Origin: Chrysopilus asiliformis
Taxonomy: Eukaryota > Arthropoda > Insecta > Diptera > Rhagionidae
Assembly (NCBI GenBank): GCA_964034945.1
Contig: OZ035962.1
Coordinates: 84,403,942-84,467,941 of the forward strand
DNA length: 64,000 nt
Direction: 5' to 3'
This document shows positions 23,805 to 33,637 of the stretch, piece by piece. Each line of letters opens with the position of its first letter. Position 1 is the first letter of the stretch. The notes under the pieces are model-generated. The model saw nothing but the letters and a program-made list of their open reading frames with translations, did not search any database and had not been told where the DNA came from. The translations under genes were made by a program, and so were the position numbers.

Positions 23805-24180
23805 AACATAAGAAAAGCTACAATTCGCAGGGGCCAATCCTCGAATACTCTATATGACGACAGACAAAATTTTTATGCAAAAAATCTACCTGTGGGGGAA
23901 AGGGGAAAGGGGAAAGGGGAAAGGGGAAAGGGGAAAGGGGGAAGGGGGAATGGATTGGTCGAATTGGATTTTGATGTATGGAACGTTTATGTAAAATCAT
24001 ATTCTAAACTCATTTTATCTTTATAAATTTTTCGATATGATGCACAGTTTTCGAGAAAACGGGAAGAAAGTATTTCATTTGTAGGGGACAGGGGGAAGCA
24101 GTGGTCCGCTTAGATTAGATTTTGATGTATGGATGAGTTATGCAAAATCGTATTCTAAATACATTTTACCTCTATTAATA
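23805..24180 (+). repeat. Dispersed repeat family A, copy 4, with (GGGGAAA)n
   Basis: It starts 'AAGAAAAGCTACAATTCGCA', then the GACAGACAAAATTTTTATGC box, then a 7 bp GGGGAAA microsatellite (23894-23950, about 8 units), then 'TTGGATTTTGATGTATGGA' and 'TTTCGAGAAAACGGG'. The microsatellite has expanded the G-rich spacer found in other copies. Confidence 0.8.
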
Positions 24181-24359
24181 GCTGACAAATCGGTTTTGTT
24201 TTGGAAACTGGAGTTAAAAAACGGATAAATCGATTTTTTTTCAAATTGAATTTTCATATATGGGAAAATTATGGTTAAAAAAATATCCCTAGTGTAGGCA
24301 ATTTTCCGTGGCGATATATTTTATAATTTCCCGGTAATTTAAAAACAGAAAACCACATT

Positions 24360-24560
24360 CTTGTTGTGTGGTCCAAATGTTAATTCAGTCTGTAAGCTGG
24401 AGGTCATGCGTTTCAATTCTCACCCACAACACACTGTCGTTTCAAGTTGAGTACTTGCTTGCTGCTGACGACATCATCGGATAGCTGTCTAATCACAACC
24501 TCTGCTGTTGATTAATTGCAACGAAAAACCTTACAAATGTTGCAATTAATCCATGGTCAA
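24360..24560 (+). mobile_element. tRNA-derived SINE, copy 3 (complete-looking)
   Basis: About 200 bp. The tRNA-like head (24363-24430) opens with TTGTGTGGTCC and closes with CCCACAACAC, which can pair as an acceptor-like stem; a degenerate B box 'GTTTCAATTCTC' lies near 24409. The tail has GCTGTTGATTAATTGCAAC and AACCTTACAAATGTTGCAATT, as in the other two copies. No functional tRNA is implied. Confidence 0.6.
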
Positions 24561-25955
24561 TGCATGTAAAACTGCATGCACACAACAGGGACGAATAATT
24601 GTTTCGAAACTTCAATTGAGAAGGCCTAGGCCCACTTTTGGGCAGACAACCACAATTGAAATTCCCAAAGATTTTCAGTTAGGACGCCCAATAATAAAAA
24701 CTCCCAAAAAACCCCCGGTGTCTCAAACCTTCAATTTGAATATTTGGGCGCCCTAATTAAATCACTTTCGGTGTCATAAAATATGATTAGGCAAGCATTT
24801 TTATTCCGGTTTTCAAACCAATCTCATTTCTTTGAATTATTTAGCTAAAATGGCATTTATTATAAACGAGTTTATATATTTATAATATCAATTCGACATT
24901 AATTGCTTAATAATCCAGAGATTTTGTCGCATTTATAAGGTCATTAAGATTAGAGGAGTAGAAAATTTTTGATGCTCGATCGAAATACGGACTAACATTA
25001 TAATAATTTGGTAAACAGATCACTATCAGATTGAAATACAGTAAAATGTTATGCTACATAAACATAACTATGAAAATATACAAATTTTCAGATGCATATT
25101 CATAAAATTTTGATAAAGGTTTATCTACAATACTATGCGCCCATAGAGTTCATTCGAAAAGGAAATTTTATTTAGCTATAGTGGCACACGGAGATGACAT
25201 TATTAATTGTTTACCTGCTGATTATCTGGCACCTTTCCCCACAAACACGAATCTGATGATCATCGATTTTCATGTTGAGATGCATAACTAAAATACATAA
25301 TGCCACAAATTAAAGAAAAAGGTTAGCCCAGGGGAAAAAAATTTGAAAGAATTTTTAATATTCGAATATTGATTTTTTTCGAGAAAAAAATGCAGATTAA
25401 AAATATGAGGAAAATGTGTAAATTAGTTAATAAAAAATGTGGGGACAAGGGAACAATAAAATATCGAACATATGTTGGGTTAGTAGGCTTGGGTTTGAAT
25501 ATTTCTAAGCACAGCCTCGAAGTAGACATTCTCGATTGACTTTTTTTTAATATTTGGAGAATTTTCCTCTTTTTTTCATTGCCATGAAATTAATTTTTAC
25601 CGAAATTTAAGTGACATACAGAAACTGAGAAATTTATTATGGTAGGTGGTTTTTATTTAACTCTGAATTAAGATTTTCGTTGAGATTTTGTATTACGGTT
25701 CGAATTAATGATAATAAAACGGCTTTTACCTGTAAAATATGAGAACATGGAAACGAATTTGAAGTTAATTTTTCTAATCATTTGCTTATGATGAAAAAAG
25801 ACAACCCGCATAAGTCATTTTAAATCTTTTTAAAATATTTACTGTGAAACCGTTGTTGCCGGATTAAAGTATTTTGTATGCAGTATGCATTTTAAAAATA
25901 TGGTAAAAGGCCCAAAAATCACTTTCAATTTAAAACATAAACAAAGCTACAATTG
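24561..25955. other. Stretch without supported genes
   Basis: A short minus-strand segment (about 25210-25290) has an acceptor, an ATG frame and a CAG|GTAAAC donor but is too short to call. The rest is AT-rich. Confidence 0.45.
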
Positions 25956-25958
25956 CGG

Positions 25959-26013
25959 GGGGAAGGTGTGGGGGGGGAGGGGGGGGGAGGGGGGGGGGGG
26001 AGGGGGGGGGAGG
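25959..26013 (+). repeat. G-rich tract, quadruplex-capable
   Basis: At least six runs of seven or more G separated by single A or short spacers. It sits just left of the CAGA-tailed repeat. Confidence 0.85.
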
Positions 26014-26029
26014 CGTCACATTATATATT

Positions 26030-26361
26030 ATACTAATATTATACTAATATATAAAAATGAGTTGGTGTCTGTCTGTCTGTCTGCTTGTCTGTTCCTCTTT
26101 CACGCAAAAACGGCTGAACCGAGTGACTTGAAATTTGGCATGAGTGTCTGTGGTAGTTCTGGTTCGGAAAAGTAGCGGGAGGAGTGGGGGGAGTAAGGGG
26201 AGGGGGTAAAGTGATTTCGAAACTTAGTTTTTGCGCTATGTTACTCTTTTGCGGGGAAACTACTGAACCGATTGGCCTAAAATTTAGCTCCAACATAGAC
26301 CATCCAAAAAAAAGAATTTGAAAAAAACTTAACCCGGCAACGACGGGTATGCAAGCTAGTA
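26030..26361 (-). mobile_element. CAGA-tailed dispersed repeat, reverse copy
   Basis: Read on the minus strand it starts ACTAGCTTGCATACCCGTCG and TTGCCGGGTTAAG and ends in a CAGA microsatellite plus ATTTTTATATATTAGTAT. The forward copy at 28846-29333 has the same order. The layout (ACTAGCTnGC...CCCGnCG...TGCC...GTCAGTCAG...TATATATTAG) is a widespread arthropod pattern, probably the 3' part of a retroelement; the exact family is not determined. Confidence 0.75.
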
Positions 26362-26490
26362 CTTTATATGATAACAGACAAAATCTTTATTTAATCCAGT
26401 TGTATAGGAGAGGGACGAAGAAGTGGTCCAATTACCTTTACGCATTTTTCAATAGAACTTACCGTTTTCGAGAAAATCGCAAAAATTGTT
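26362..26490 (+). repeat. Family A fragment
   Basis: The segment ACTTTATATGATAACAGACA, AAATCTTTATTTAATCC, GTGGTCCAATTACC and CCGTTTTCGAGAAAATCGC matches the family A body. It directly abuts the CAGA-tailed repeat. Confidence 0.65.
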
Positions 26491-26639
26491 GCGTTTGTAT
26501 TTTTTCAATTTTTGTCTGTCTAGGCGGATTTCTGGGTTATGCAAGGTTCTGAAAAATTATGTTTTCATTAGAATTCGAAATTTTGGATCATTTCTATTGA
26601 ATTTTTTTGTACTCAAATTTTGAAATCGTCTTCCAATTA

Positions 26640-26827
26640 CAGTAGAATCCCGATAATTCGTATTTCATGGGACCGACGTAAAAATACGAAGTATCGGGAT
26701 ATTCGAATTAGCGGGGTATGAATTAACCGGGATTTTTTCAAGGGACCAGCAAATTCATACGAATTAGCGGGATATACGAATTATCGGGGTACGAATTATC
26801 GGGGTACGGATTATCGGGATTCTACTG
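26640..26827. mobile_element. 188 bp pogo-like MITE with TA target duplication
   Basis: Ends CAGTAGAATCCCGATAATTCG and (inverted) CAGTAGAATCCCGATAATCCG are flanked by TA at 26638-26639 and 26828-26829. The interior is a string of GAATTANCGGG motifs in both orientations. Terminus and TA duplication fit pogo/Tc1-mariner. Non-autonomous, no coding. Confidence 0.85.
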
Positions 26828-26904
26828 TATTAAAAACTCATAAAATTTTTACTGAAAAAAATTATATTGTAGTAATTTTTCCTTTAAAAATTATAGTAAT
26901 CACG

Positions 26905-27020
26905 CCATCTCAAAACAATAAGCATAGAGGGTGCAAGAATACCACCTTGAGGCACATCGAAATCACTTGATAATAAAATCCTCTACTACCATATCTCAGC
27001 ATAAAGTCGAAATTCTCATT
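26905..27020 (-). pseudogene. Fragment of a non-LTR reverse transcriptase
   Basis: On the minus strand around 26930-26975 the frame reads LLSSDFDVPQGGILAPSML, matching the palm-region block VPQGSxLxPLLF of Jockey/CR1/R1-type reverse transcriptases, with the usual 'SxxFDV' lead-in. A one-base shift upstream restores a similar reading (RYGSRGF). Both sides are broken by stops, and the catalytic YADD/FADD block is absent because the frame ends before 26900. A decayed LINE scrap. Confidence 0.5.
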
Positions 27021-28688
27021 AAAATAATTCGGATTAAAATCGCTCACCCATTGAACCTAATCAAAAAGGCAAATAGGATAATTTCAAATTATTATCAGAA
27101 ATCACTTATTAACCTTCTGGGCAAATAATGCCTTTAGCTTTTGGGAAATATTGTGTTATCTTAGACAGTTTAGACAGGAGACTTGTCAGGTCCCAAATGG
27201 AACAGATTTTATAAACTCATCAAGAATGAACAGAGCAACCCACCAGCTATGAATTTAGAGACATAATCTTTCCATGGGATTCACCCCCATTTCATATGAG
27301 TTACAAAATTACACACATTGTATGTTTCTTAGGTCCTTCACACGAAACTGCTCCATTTAATAAGATTTGAAACTCTATTTAACAAAAAAAAAAAAATAAA
27401 AGGATATGTCGTTGTGCTCCGTCATTATGAAGCATAACCATAGCTAACAGGCTTAACTTACAGGCGTTATTATCTTTCTGTTAGTGATAATAAAAGGCCT
27501 CTTTCCCACTCCGGCGGTTTCATTCAAAATGTCACTCAAATTTAGTGACAAAGTACATTTTTCAGGATCTTATTAAGATTTCACTTTTCCCTTCACACAA
27601 AAGCCGGCAGCGTACATATCGTACCGACCAAATTGGAGGCACACACACACACGTGCTATAATCCTTTCGTGACCTTTAACTAAGAATATTGAAGAATTTT
27701 ATGCACATCAAATATGAGTAGGAATAACGTATGCTTGTAAAAGAGTTAAAATAATTAAGTTTTATGAAACGGAATTTTGTAAAAATCCGGTTTTTTAGGG
27801 CAATTTTGTTTTATACCCGGTATGGGTTCGGGAAAGTTTCAATTTTTTTACAACTCTATTATTTTTTTTTTGTTTATTTAAGGGCAATAAAATGTTAAAA
27901 CGTGACATTGACGCAGTTCCAGATAACTCCATAATGATAAGTGAAATGTTGTATTGTTAAATTAAAGATAGATAAATTATCGAATAGAAGAGATAGGAGA
28001 GTTTTATGCAAGGGCAAAGGTGGAAAAAAATTACGTGGTGTATTTAAAGATATCGCACCTGCTTATTGGTAGTAGTAAGTTAAGTTCACATAGTGGAAAA
28101 AAAATTACTTTATCAAATTGTAATTAAAATGATTTTTTTTAGGTTTTGTTACGCTCTTACGCGTATTTTATAACTGATAAATTTCTTACTCAATATCGAA
28201 TTGAAAACATGTTTTTGTTTTGTTTTTTAAGCGTTTGCCTAGCGTTTGTAAAATTCTTGCATTAAGAATTGTGCAAAAATGTTGAACATATTCTGATTAT
28301 GTATATCTATATGTGCAATTAGTAAATTGCCAAATTATCTAAAAGCTCATACAACCTTTCGATAGGTTAATAAACTTTTATTAACGCTGTTTTCATTTAT
28401 TGGGCTGTTGCTTACTGTGATATTATTGTTTACGAGGTTAAAGTTACAAGAGTGTCATTTTTATAATCATCTTGCAATTAACGAAATTTTTGCAAAAATA
28501 ATTCTGTTTTGAAGGTCACCAAATCGATAATCGAATATTTAATTGGTTTGTTAATAATATTTAATTACATTGAATTTTGTTTTTCAATTTTTACTATAAT
28601 TACGTGCATAAATTTTTGCTATCTATAATTCTTGGTTTTACTGCACAAATCTTATGGCTGATGGTTTTTGTGGAATGTCACCTTTCAA
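27021..28688. other. Stretch without supported features
   Basis: No genes or elements recognised; a short (CA)n run at about 27645. Low-level LINE homology could extend into 27021-27180 but is not clear. Confidence 0.45.
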
Positions 28689-28832
28689 TATATCTGTGGC
28701 AAAAAGCCAGAACATCTTAAGTCGATTTTCTGGCGAAGCCAAAGTGGTTTGCACTTGCATTTCCAGACAGATCACTTTGCCTTCGCCTGAAAATCGACTT
28801 AAGATGTTTTGCCGTTTTGCCACTGATATGTA
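28689..28832. repeat. 144 bp imperfect palindrome
   Basis: The left arm (TATATCTGTGGCAAAAAGCC, then CATCTTAAGTCGATTTTC) is repeated inverted on the right (GAAAATCGACTTAAGATG, then TTTTGCCACTGATATGTA). The loop contains GGCGAAGCCAAAGTG against CACTTTGCCTTCGCC, so pairing continues inward. Probably a small foldback MITE; it lies 13 bases from the next repeat. Confidence 0.75.
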
Positions 28833-28845
28833 ATAGAACTTATAT

Positions 28846-29333
28846 AATACTAGCTTGCATACCCGTCGTTGCCGGGTTAAGTTTTTTCAAATTTGTTTTT
28901 ATGGTCTATGTTGGAGCTCAATTTCAGGCCAATCGGCTCGGTAGTTTCCCCGCGAAAGGGTAACATAGAGGAAGAGCTAAGTTTCGAGATCACTTTACCC
29001 CCTCCCCTTACTCCCCCCACCTCTCGGGCTACTTTTTAATGAGTCTTTATTGGGGCTTGACCCCCGCCGAATATCTATGCCAAATTTCAAGCCAATCGGT
29101 TCAGTAGTTTCCCCAAGAAAGAGTAACATAGCGCAAAAACTAAGTTTCAAAATCACTTTACCCCCTCCCCTTTCTCCCCCCACCTGTCGCGCTACTTTTC
29201 CGTACCCCTATGTTGGAACCAGAACTACCACAGACACTCATGCCGAATTTCAAGTCAATCGGTTCAGCCGTTTTTGAGTGAAAGAGGAACAGACAGACAG
29301 ACAGACATCAACTCATTTTTATATATTAGTATG
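28846..29333 (+). mobile_element. CAGA-tailed dispersed repeat, forward copy
   Basis: It starts ATACTAGCTTGCATACCCG and ends (CAGA)n CATCAACTCATTTTTATAT. Between are two tandem versions of a module 'CCAATCGGNTCNGTAGTTTCC...AACATAG...TCACTTTACCCCCTCCCC', so this copy is about 150 bp longer than the reverse copy at 26030. The frames 28995-29183 and 29050-29277 are by-products. Confidence 0.75.
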
Positions 29334-29562
29334 ATGATATGTTGCCAAAAGGGCTAACGGTAAAGTCATCGCTTAAAGACATTTTGTAAATTTTATGTGG
29401 TTGTTTTAAATCCGTTATTAACTAAAAACCGAAAAGTCGATTAGTAGTCTGTAGGACCATAAATAGTTAAAACTCTTAATATTTTTTGTCGATCTGAAAT
29501 TTTTGGGGGTCGATGTATTGACATCGTGACGCTAGGTGTTAACATAAGTCGTGGCGTTGATA

Positions 29563-30124
29563 CAGGGTGGGCCAGAATAGACGCGGGGGTTTGAATTCTT
29601 TATAAATTTTTTATTTTAGCGAAACCTATAATTTTTTTTTCAAATACATGTAGTTGATTGATGGGGAATATTTTTGGTCTAAACATGGAAAATTATATCC
29701 CGCAAGTGGTGGCCATTTTCTGCTTCGCAAATCCGTGCTCTTTCCAAGACATTTTCCATAACCTTTCGTGTTATGGCCTCGATTTCACTGCGAATGTTGG
29801 TTTTCAATTGGCTGATGGTTGTTGGCTTGTTGACGTACACCTTTTCTTTCAAATATCCCCAAAGGAAACAATCTGGAGTCGTTAGATCAGGTGAACGCGG
29901 AGGCCAATTGAAATCGCAACTTTTCGAAATACTGCGTCCGCCAAACATGTCCCGTAAAAGAGCCATTGAGCCCACCGCCCACCGGTTCGTTGTTCTATTG
30001 TGTACAGGTCCATTTTAAATTGCCCAAGTCTTCTTAACAAAATGCTGAAACAAAATAAAAAAAATAAAAATAAAAAAAAAGTTATAAAGACTTCAAACCC
30101 CTGCGTCTATTCTGGCCCACCCTG
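29563..30124 (-). mobile_element. Internally deleted Tc1/mariner-superfamily element, 562 bp
   Basis: The left end CAGGGTGGGCCAGAATAGAC and the right end GTCTATTCTGGCCCACCCTG are perfect inverted repeats of 20 bases, and similarity continues inward to about 30 (CGCGGGGGTTTGAA / TTCAAACCCCTGCG). TA flanks both ends (29561-29562, 30125-30126), the duplication typical of this superfamily. The interior codes for both ends of a transposase on the minus strand, with most of the middle missing (see the pseudogene entry). Intact termini suggest it could be mobilised in trans by a full-length relative. Confidence 0.92.
29679..30013 (-). pseudogene. Deleted mariner-type transposase (start and C-terminus only)
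   Basis: The reading starts at ATG 30011-30013 with MDLYTIEQR, the usual opening of insect transposases whose N-terminal helix-turn-helix is annotated as DUF4817. After about 10-15 codons a deletion joins it, out of frame, to the C-terminal third (29679-29972). That part carries PPRSPDLTTPDCFLWGYLK, the block with the third catalytic Asp of the DDE/D triad (SPDLxxxDxxLWG), and then the typical KVYVNKPTTISQLKTNI tail. The junction lies at a GGTGGGC repeated directly (about 29969-29983), suggesting microhomology-mediated deletion. A full-length relative has about 350 codons. Non-functional. Confidence 0.85.
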
Positions 30125-30126
30125 TA

Positions 30127-30939
30127 TAAATAACTTTGGGCAACAGTTTTTTTGTCATTTTCTGTTGCATGAGATTTTTCAACTGATCTACACGTTTTAA
30201 TTCTTTTTCTATTAAAATTCAATCCTCGCCAATTAGTAATTAAATTTTTAATCAAATTTGTATTACTTTTCAACATTTTTTAGAGTTTGATAGAAGGCAA
30301 TAAAAAAAGTATTACATTTAATGCCAACAGCATTAATTGCGAATTGGTTAAGAAGAGATTTAGTATAATTGTCACAAAAATGTTGTTGCCCAGTGTAATT
30401 AGTTTGTCCTGTGCGCGCAATATGTCAGCCACTAATATCAGCATTGACATAAATTCTGCTTGTGTACATTTCCCCTTAACAAATAAAAATTTTCACCTGC
30501 GGCGCATCATTAAGCGCGGCTATCCTATATTTTAACTACACTGCTTTGCAAGGATGTTTGTGGGCTCAGTTCTCTGCCCCAGCATTTATATAAGTTTATA
30601 TCCAATTAAAAGACGCTTCAAGAATCACCAAAATTTAACAAAAATACAGATTTAAAGCAACTTGAATCTAATTGAAGGATCCCTATTTAAATTTAACAAA
30701 AGAATTTAAAACATGAAAAACAACAAAGTGCGTTGTCCTCTCAAACACAAAATATTGTCAACAATACAAGTCACTTAACAGCATAAGTTCTACTTCAATT
30801 GACAAACAGTGAATCCTTGACGGTTTTTATTAGAAATCCTTAACTAACTCCCCCTATCTGGCAATCGAGGGGTGTTATCTTAAAGCGGCAACAACTTAAG
30901 ATATTTTACATAAACCGACATTGCTTTAATATCCCCTTT
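30127..30939. other. Stretch without supported features
   Basis: No gene supported; one CCTGCGGCGCATC motif at about 30496. The plus frame 30287-30535 is taken as chance. Confidence 0.45.
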
Positions 30940-31679
30940 TCATTTCAGGATTGATACAAACACTTGACGTATTAAACGTTTGCGTTTTCCACCATCTTTG
31001 CTACTGTCAATGCGGTATTTCCAGCGAAACGCATTCGGGGAGGTAAAAAAGTGTCGTATCAAGGTAATGAGCTGAAGAAGTCTTCAAGATATAGCCCCCG
31101 AGTGCGTACTTGAATATCCGCAACCCCAATCAATACTTTTCCTGTTTTATTCATTTCGCTTCGTTTTAAGTGCACCCCAAAGCGACTTTCGCGGTTTTCC
31201 TTTCCGATTTCGATGTTATTATCTCCTGCAGCTATTTGTGAGTTCCTCCCTCATTCATTAGAGGGTTAATGATACTTTTTGTTATGTTAGATTGATAAAA
31301 TCCGCATCAAAAAGTATATTGCCTTAAGATGTTTGCGTCCTCTTTGAAAAAATTTTCCTCGTCTCAAATGGATATCCTTCGAGGATTGCACAAACGGATT
31401 TACTGCAACGTGCTTTAGGGTGATTTAAATTTTGAGCTCTTCAGTAACTCAAATTGCGTCATAATATTGTGAAATATTGGCAATCCATGAAGCCAGGTGC
31501 ATGCAGGATTTTGTGGTTTTGAAACCCTTTTTCAGCAAGGAATATCTGAACGGTGGCTTTTCGGGAGTTTTCAACCATTCCACCTTCCGACCGATTGACA
31601 TTCTTTCGCTGGATAGCGTATCGCGTCTCAAAGGCAACAAAGATGTTTTGTTGTTAACCACAAAGTCGAACGAAATTTC
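30940..31679 (-). pseudogene. Zone of broken coding-like frames, unknown product
   Basis: The segment is less AT-rich than its surroundings. On the minus strand it holds four successive open stretches: 31449-31679 (about 76 codons; includes SIGRKVEWLKTPEKPPF), about 31287-31420 (LRRGKFFQRGRKHLK), about 31063-31250 (GKENRESRFGVHLKRSEM, then GVADIQVRTRGLYLEDFF) and 30940-31066 (PNAFRWKYRIDSSKDGGKRK). The last two overlap across a one-base shift. Composition is hydrophilic and protein-like, but no family is recognised. It could be a decayed gene, a domesticated or viral-like relic, or chance open frames in GC-richer DNA. Confidence 0.3.
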
Positions 31680-32516
31680 CTATTTCTGGTTCTAATTTCA
31701 AGTGACATTTCTTTGTATCCCACAAATATACACACATCACATATGATATGCGTTGACCTGAAGTGGTAGTGCTTTGATATGGCATCTAATATTAATGACC
31801 AGCCGGCCGGCATAGTCTCGTGAAACCGTCACTTCACACTTCGGCGAACAGAATAATTTTTTTTCATAGCATTAACAGTGAATTGTAAAATTGCATTGCG
31901 AAAATAAACGCTGGAACAATATGGTTTCATATTTCGTTATATAAAAGTCAATATGTGCTGTTAATGTAGCAGTCTAGAGTTTGGAGGCAACATTAGGAGA
32001 TTTTCAAGAATTTTCTTGCATTTTTCTCAGTCGGCGACAACCACACACCGTTGACAATGGAATGGATTTTTAATAGCTGCGTTCTCTAGGAATAAAAACA
32101 TAAAAAAGTGTTGCGACTCCACCAGAATTGCTCCAAGGGCGAAGGGGATTGAAAATGGGTGCTTTTGAATGGAGTTGTGTGACATATTTCTTAAGAACGC
32201 AGCGGATATTTCTATTACTAACGAAAGATGAATTGAGCAAACCTAGTTTTTATGGTCTGAGCAACGACAAAGCCCAAATGGCGTTTTGTTTTGAGTCTAA
32301 GATTTCATAAATCTGCATATCCCCAACATTACTTCATAAGTGATAAAAATGTAAAAAATTTATTCTAAAGGGTATGTTGCATCACTTTCGACTGACGGGT
32401 TATTTCGTAACATTTTTGTGATGTATAAGCGAAATATTTTGTTCAGTTTTCTTTAGAAACTATTTTTTCTTAAATTTCGGAAAACCCGACAAAACTTAGG
32501 AACAACTTACCATATC
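31680..32516. other. Stretch without supported features
   Basis: Nothing recognised beyond short chance frames. Confidence 0.45.
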
Positions 32517-32549
32517 AGGTGTTTCCTCCAAGTTAGCTCCATCGATGGA

Positions 32550-32715
32550 AACACCTGCTTCGAGTATTCAAGCAAAACATAAAATGCACTTATTATTTTT
32601 GTCTTTTCAACCACCCAAAGTTGTACAACTTTCGTTTGGTTGTAAGTTGTACAACTTTGGGTGGTGCAAAGACAAAAAAAAGATATGTTTTGCTTGAATA
32701 CTCGAAGCAGGTGTT
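32550..32715. repeat. 166 bp palindrome
   Basis: AACACCTGCTTCGAGTATTC and ACCCAAAGTTGTACAACTT on the left recur inverted as AAGTTGTACAACTTTGGGT and GAATACTCGAAGCAGGTGTT on the right, around a loop of about 10 bases (TCGTTTGGTT). A further nested pair GGTGTTTCC...GGAAACACC (32517-32556) overlaps the left edge. A foldback element or MITE; no target duplication identified. Confidence 0.8.
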
Positions 32716-32800
32716 CCAAGAGCCAAGCTAGTGCTTCCCAACTCTTTTTTCTCTTGCGGCGCTCTTTTCCGAAATTTGGAGTTATAAAAAAATATTAGCG

Positions 32801-32836
32801 ACACCCGGAAAATGCTGTACGAAATAGTTTTAAGAT
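32801..32836 (+). repeat. 36 bp direct repeat, first copy
   Basis: ACACCCGGAAAATGCTGTAC plus GAAATAGTTTTAAGAT occurs here and, identical, at 33602-33637. Confidence 0.9.
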
Positions 32837-32849
32837 GGAGAAGGGGCTC

Positions 32850-32918
32850 GAAATTTGGTTGTTGAAATTTGGTTGTTGAAATTTGGTTGTTGAAATTTGG
32901 TTGTTGAAATTTGGTTGT
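32850..32918 (+). repeat. 14 bp tandem repeat (GAAATTTGGTTGTT), about five copies
   Basis: Near-perfect head-to-tail units. The minus-strand frames with repeated QPNFNNQISTTKF are products of this array, not genes. Confidence 0.9.
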
Positions 32919-33601
32919 AAGATTATCCATTCGAAAGTAAAATGCGCTGCGCCACAGACGAATTTTTCTAATTGCAGAAAAAAGTCGGCCATGAAAGGGT
33001 TAAAATGACTATCGGCCTGTGCAATTATTGAGGAAATTTCAATAAAAAATCTTCTGAAATTTCATACAAAATTGTAATCCTTCAACAACCCCTTAAGACT
33101 TGCACATTTCTAAGCTTCTGTTGCGGTTTCACGTTTAGGTTTGGTCATCAAAGTGCATGTTGTTTTGTTGAATAACATTAAGCTGATTTTCCGCACTTTT
33201 GTCGCCTGTGGAATAACACATCAAGATATGGACAGAAAACAATTTTACCATAGGTTACTCATATCTAAATATCCATTCAGCAAACCATTGTACTATTTTT
33301 GTGTTGATGGCATGGATTCTTTATCGCGTGTAATTTTTATCCACGACAAAGAATGACCAAGAAAATCGACACTCGGTTTGTGTTATGGCCATCAGTCAAC
33401 GTTGAGTGACATAAAATGACTTCCGAGCCAGTGTCAAAGACCATTTCGAACGTGTGCACTGTTTAGGAAAAGTTCAACCTGAACTCGGTTTTTAGGCCAT
33501 CTCGAATAGGTGGCGTTTTGCAGAGTTTTATGTTGTTGAATTTCTGATAGCATTTTTTTTTCATGTAAATCGGTTTTGGAGTTTCACAGTTTCTGAAAGA
33601 T

Positions 33602-33637
33602 ACACCCGGAAAATGCTGTACGAAATAGTTTTAAGAT
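33602..33637 (+). repeat. 36 bp direct repeat, second copy
   Basis: Identical to 32801-32836; the 800 bases between the two copies show no other matching ends. Confidence 0.9.

Noticed and set aside
23894..23950. CRISPR-like array
   Set aside because: The regular repeat is a 7 bp GGGGAAA microsatellite without spacers.
25210..25290. Minus-strand ATG exon ending CAG|GTAAAC
   Set aside because: Only about 25 codons between ordinary signals; expected by chance at this scale.
30949..31042. Plus-strand exon with acceptor TTTTCATTTCAG and donor GGGGAG|GTAAAA
   Set aside because: One frame is open and the signals are fair, but the minus-strand frames over the same bases look more protein-like and no partner exon was found.
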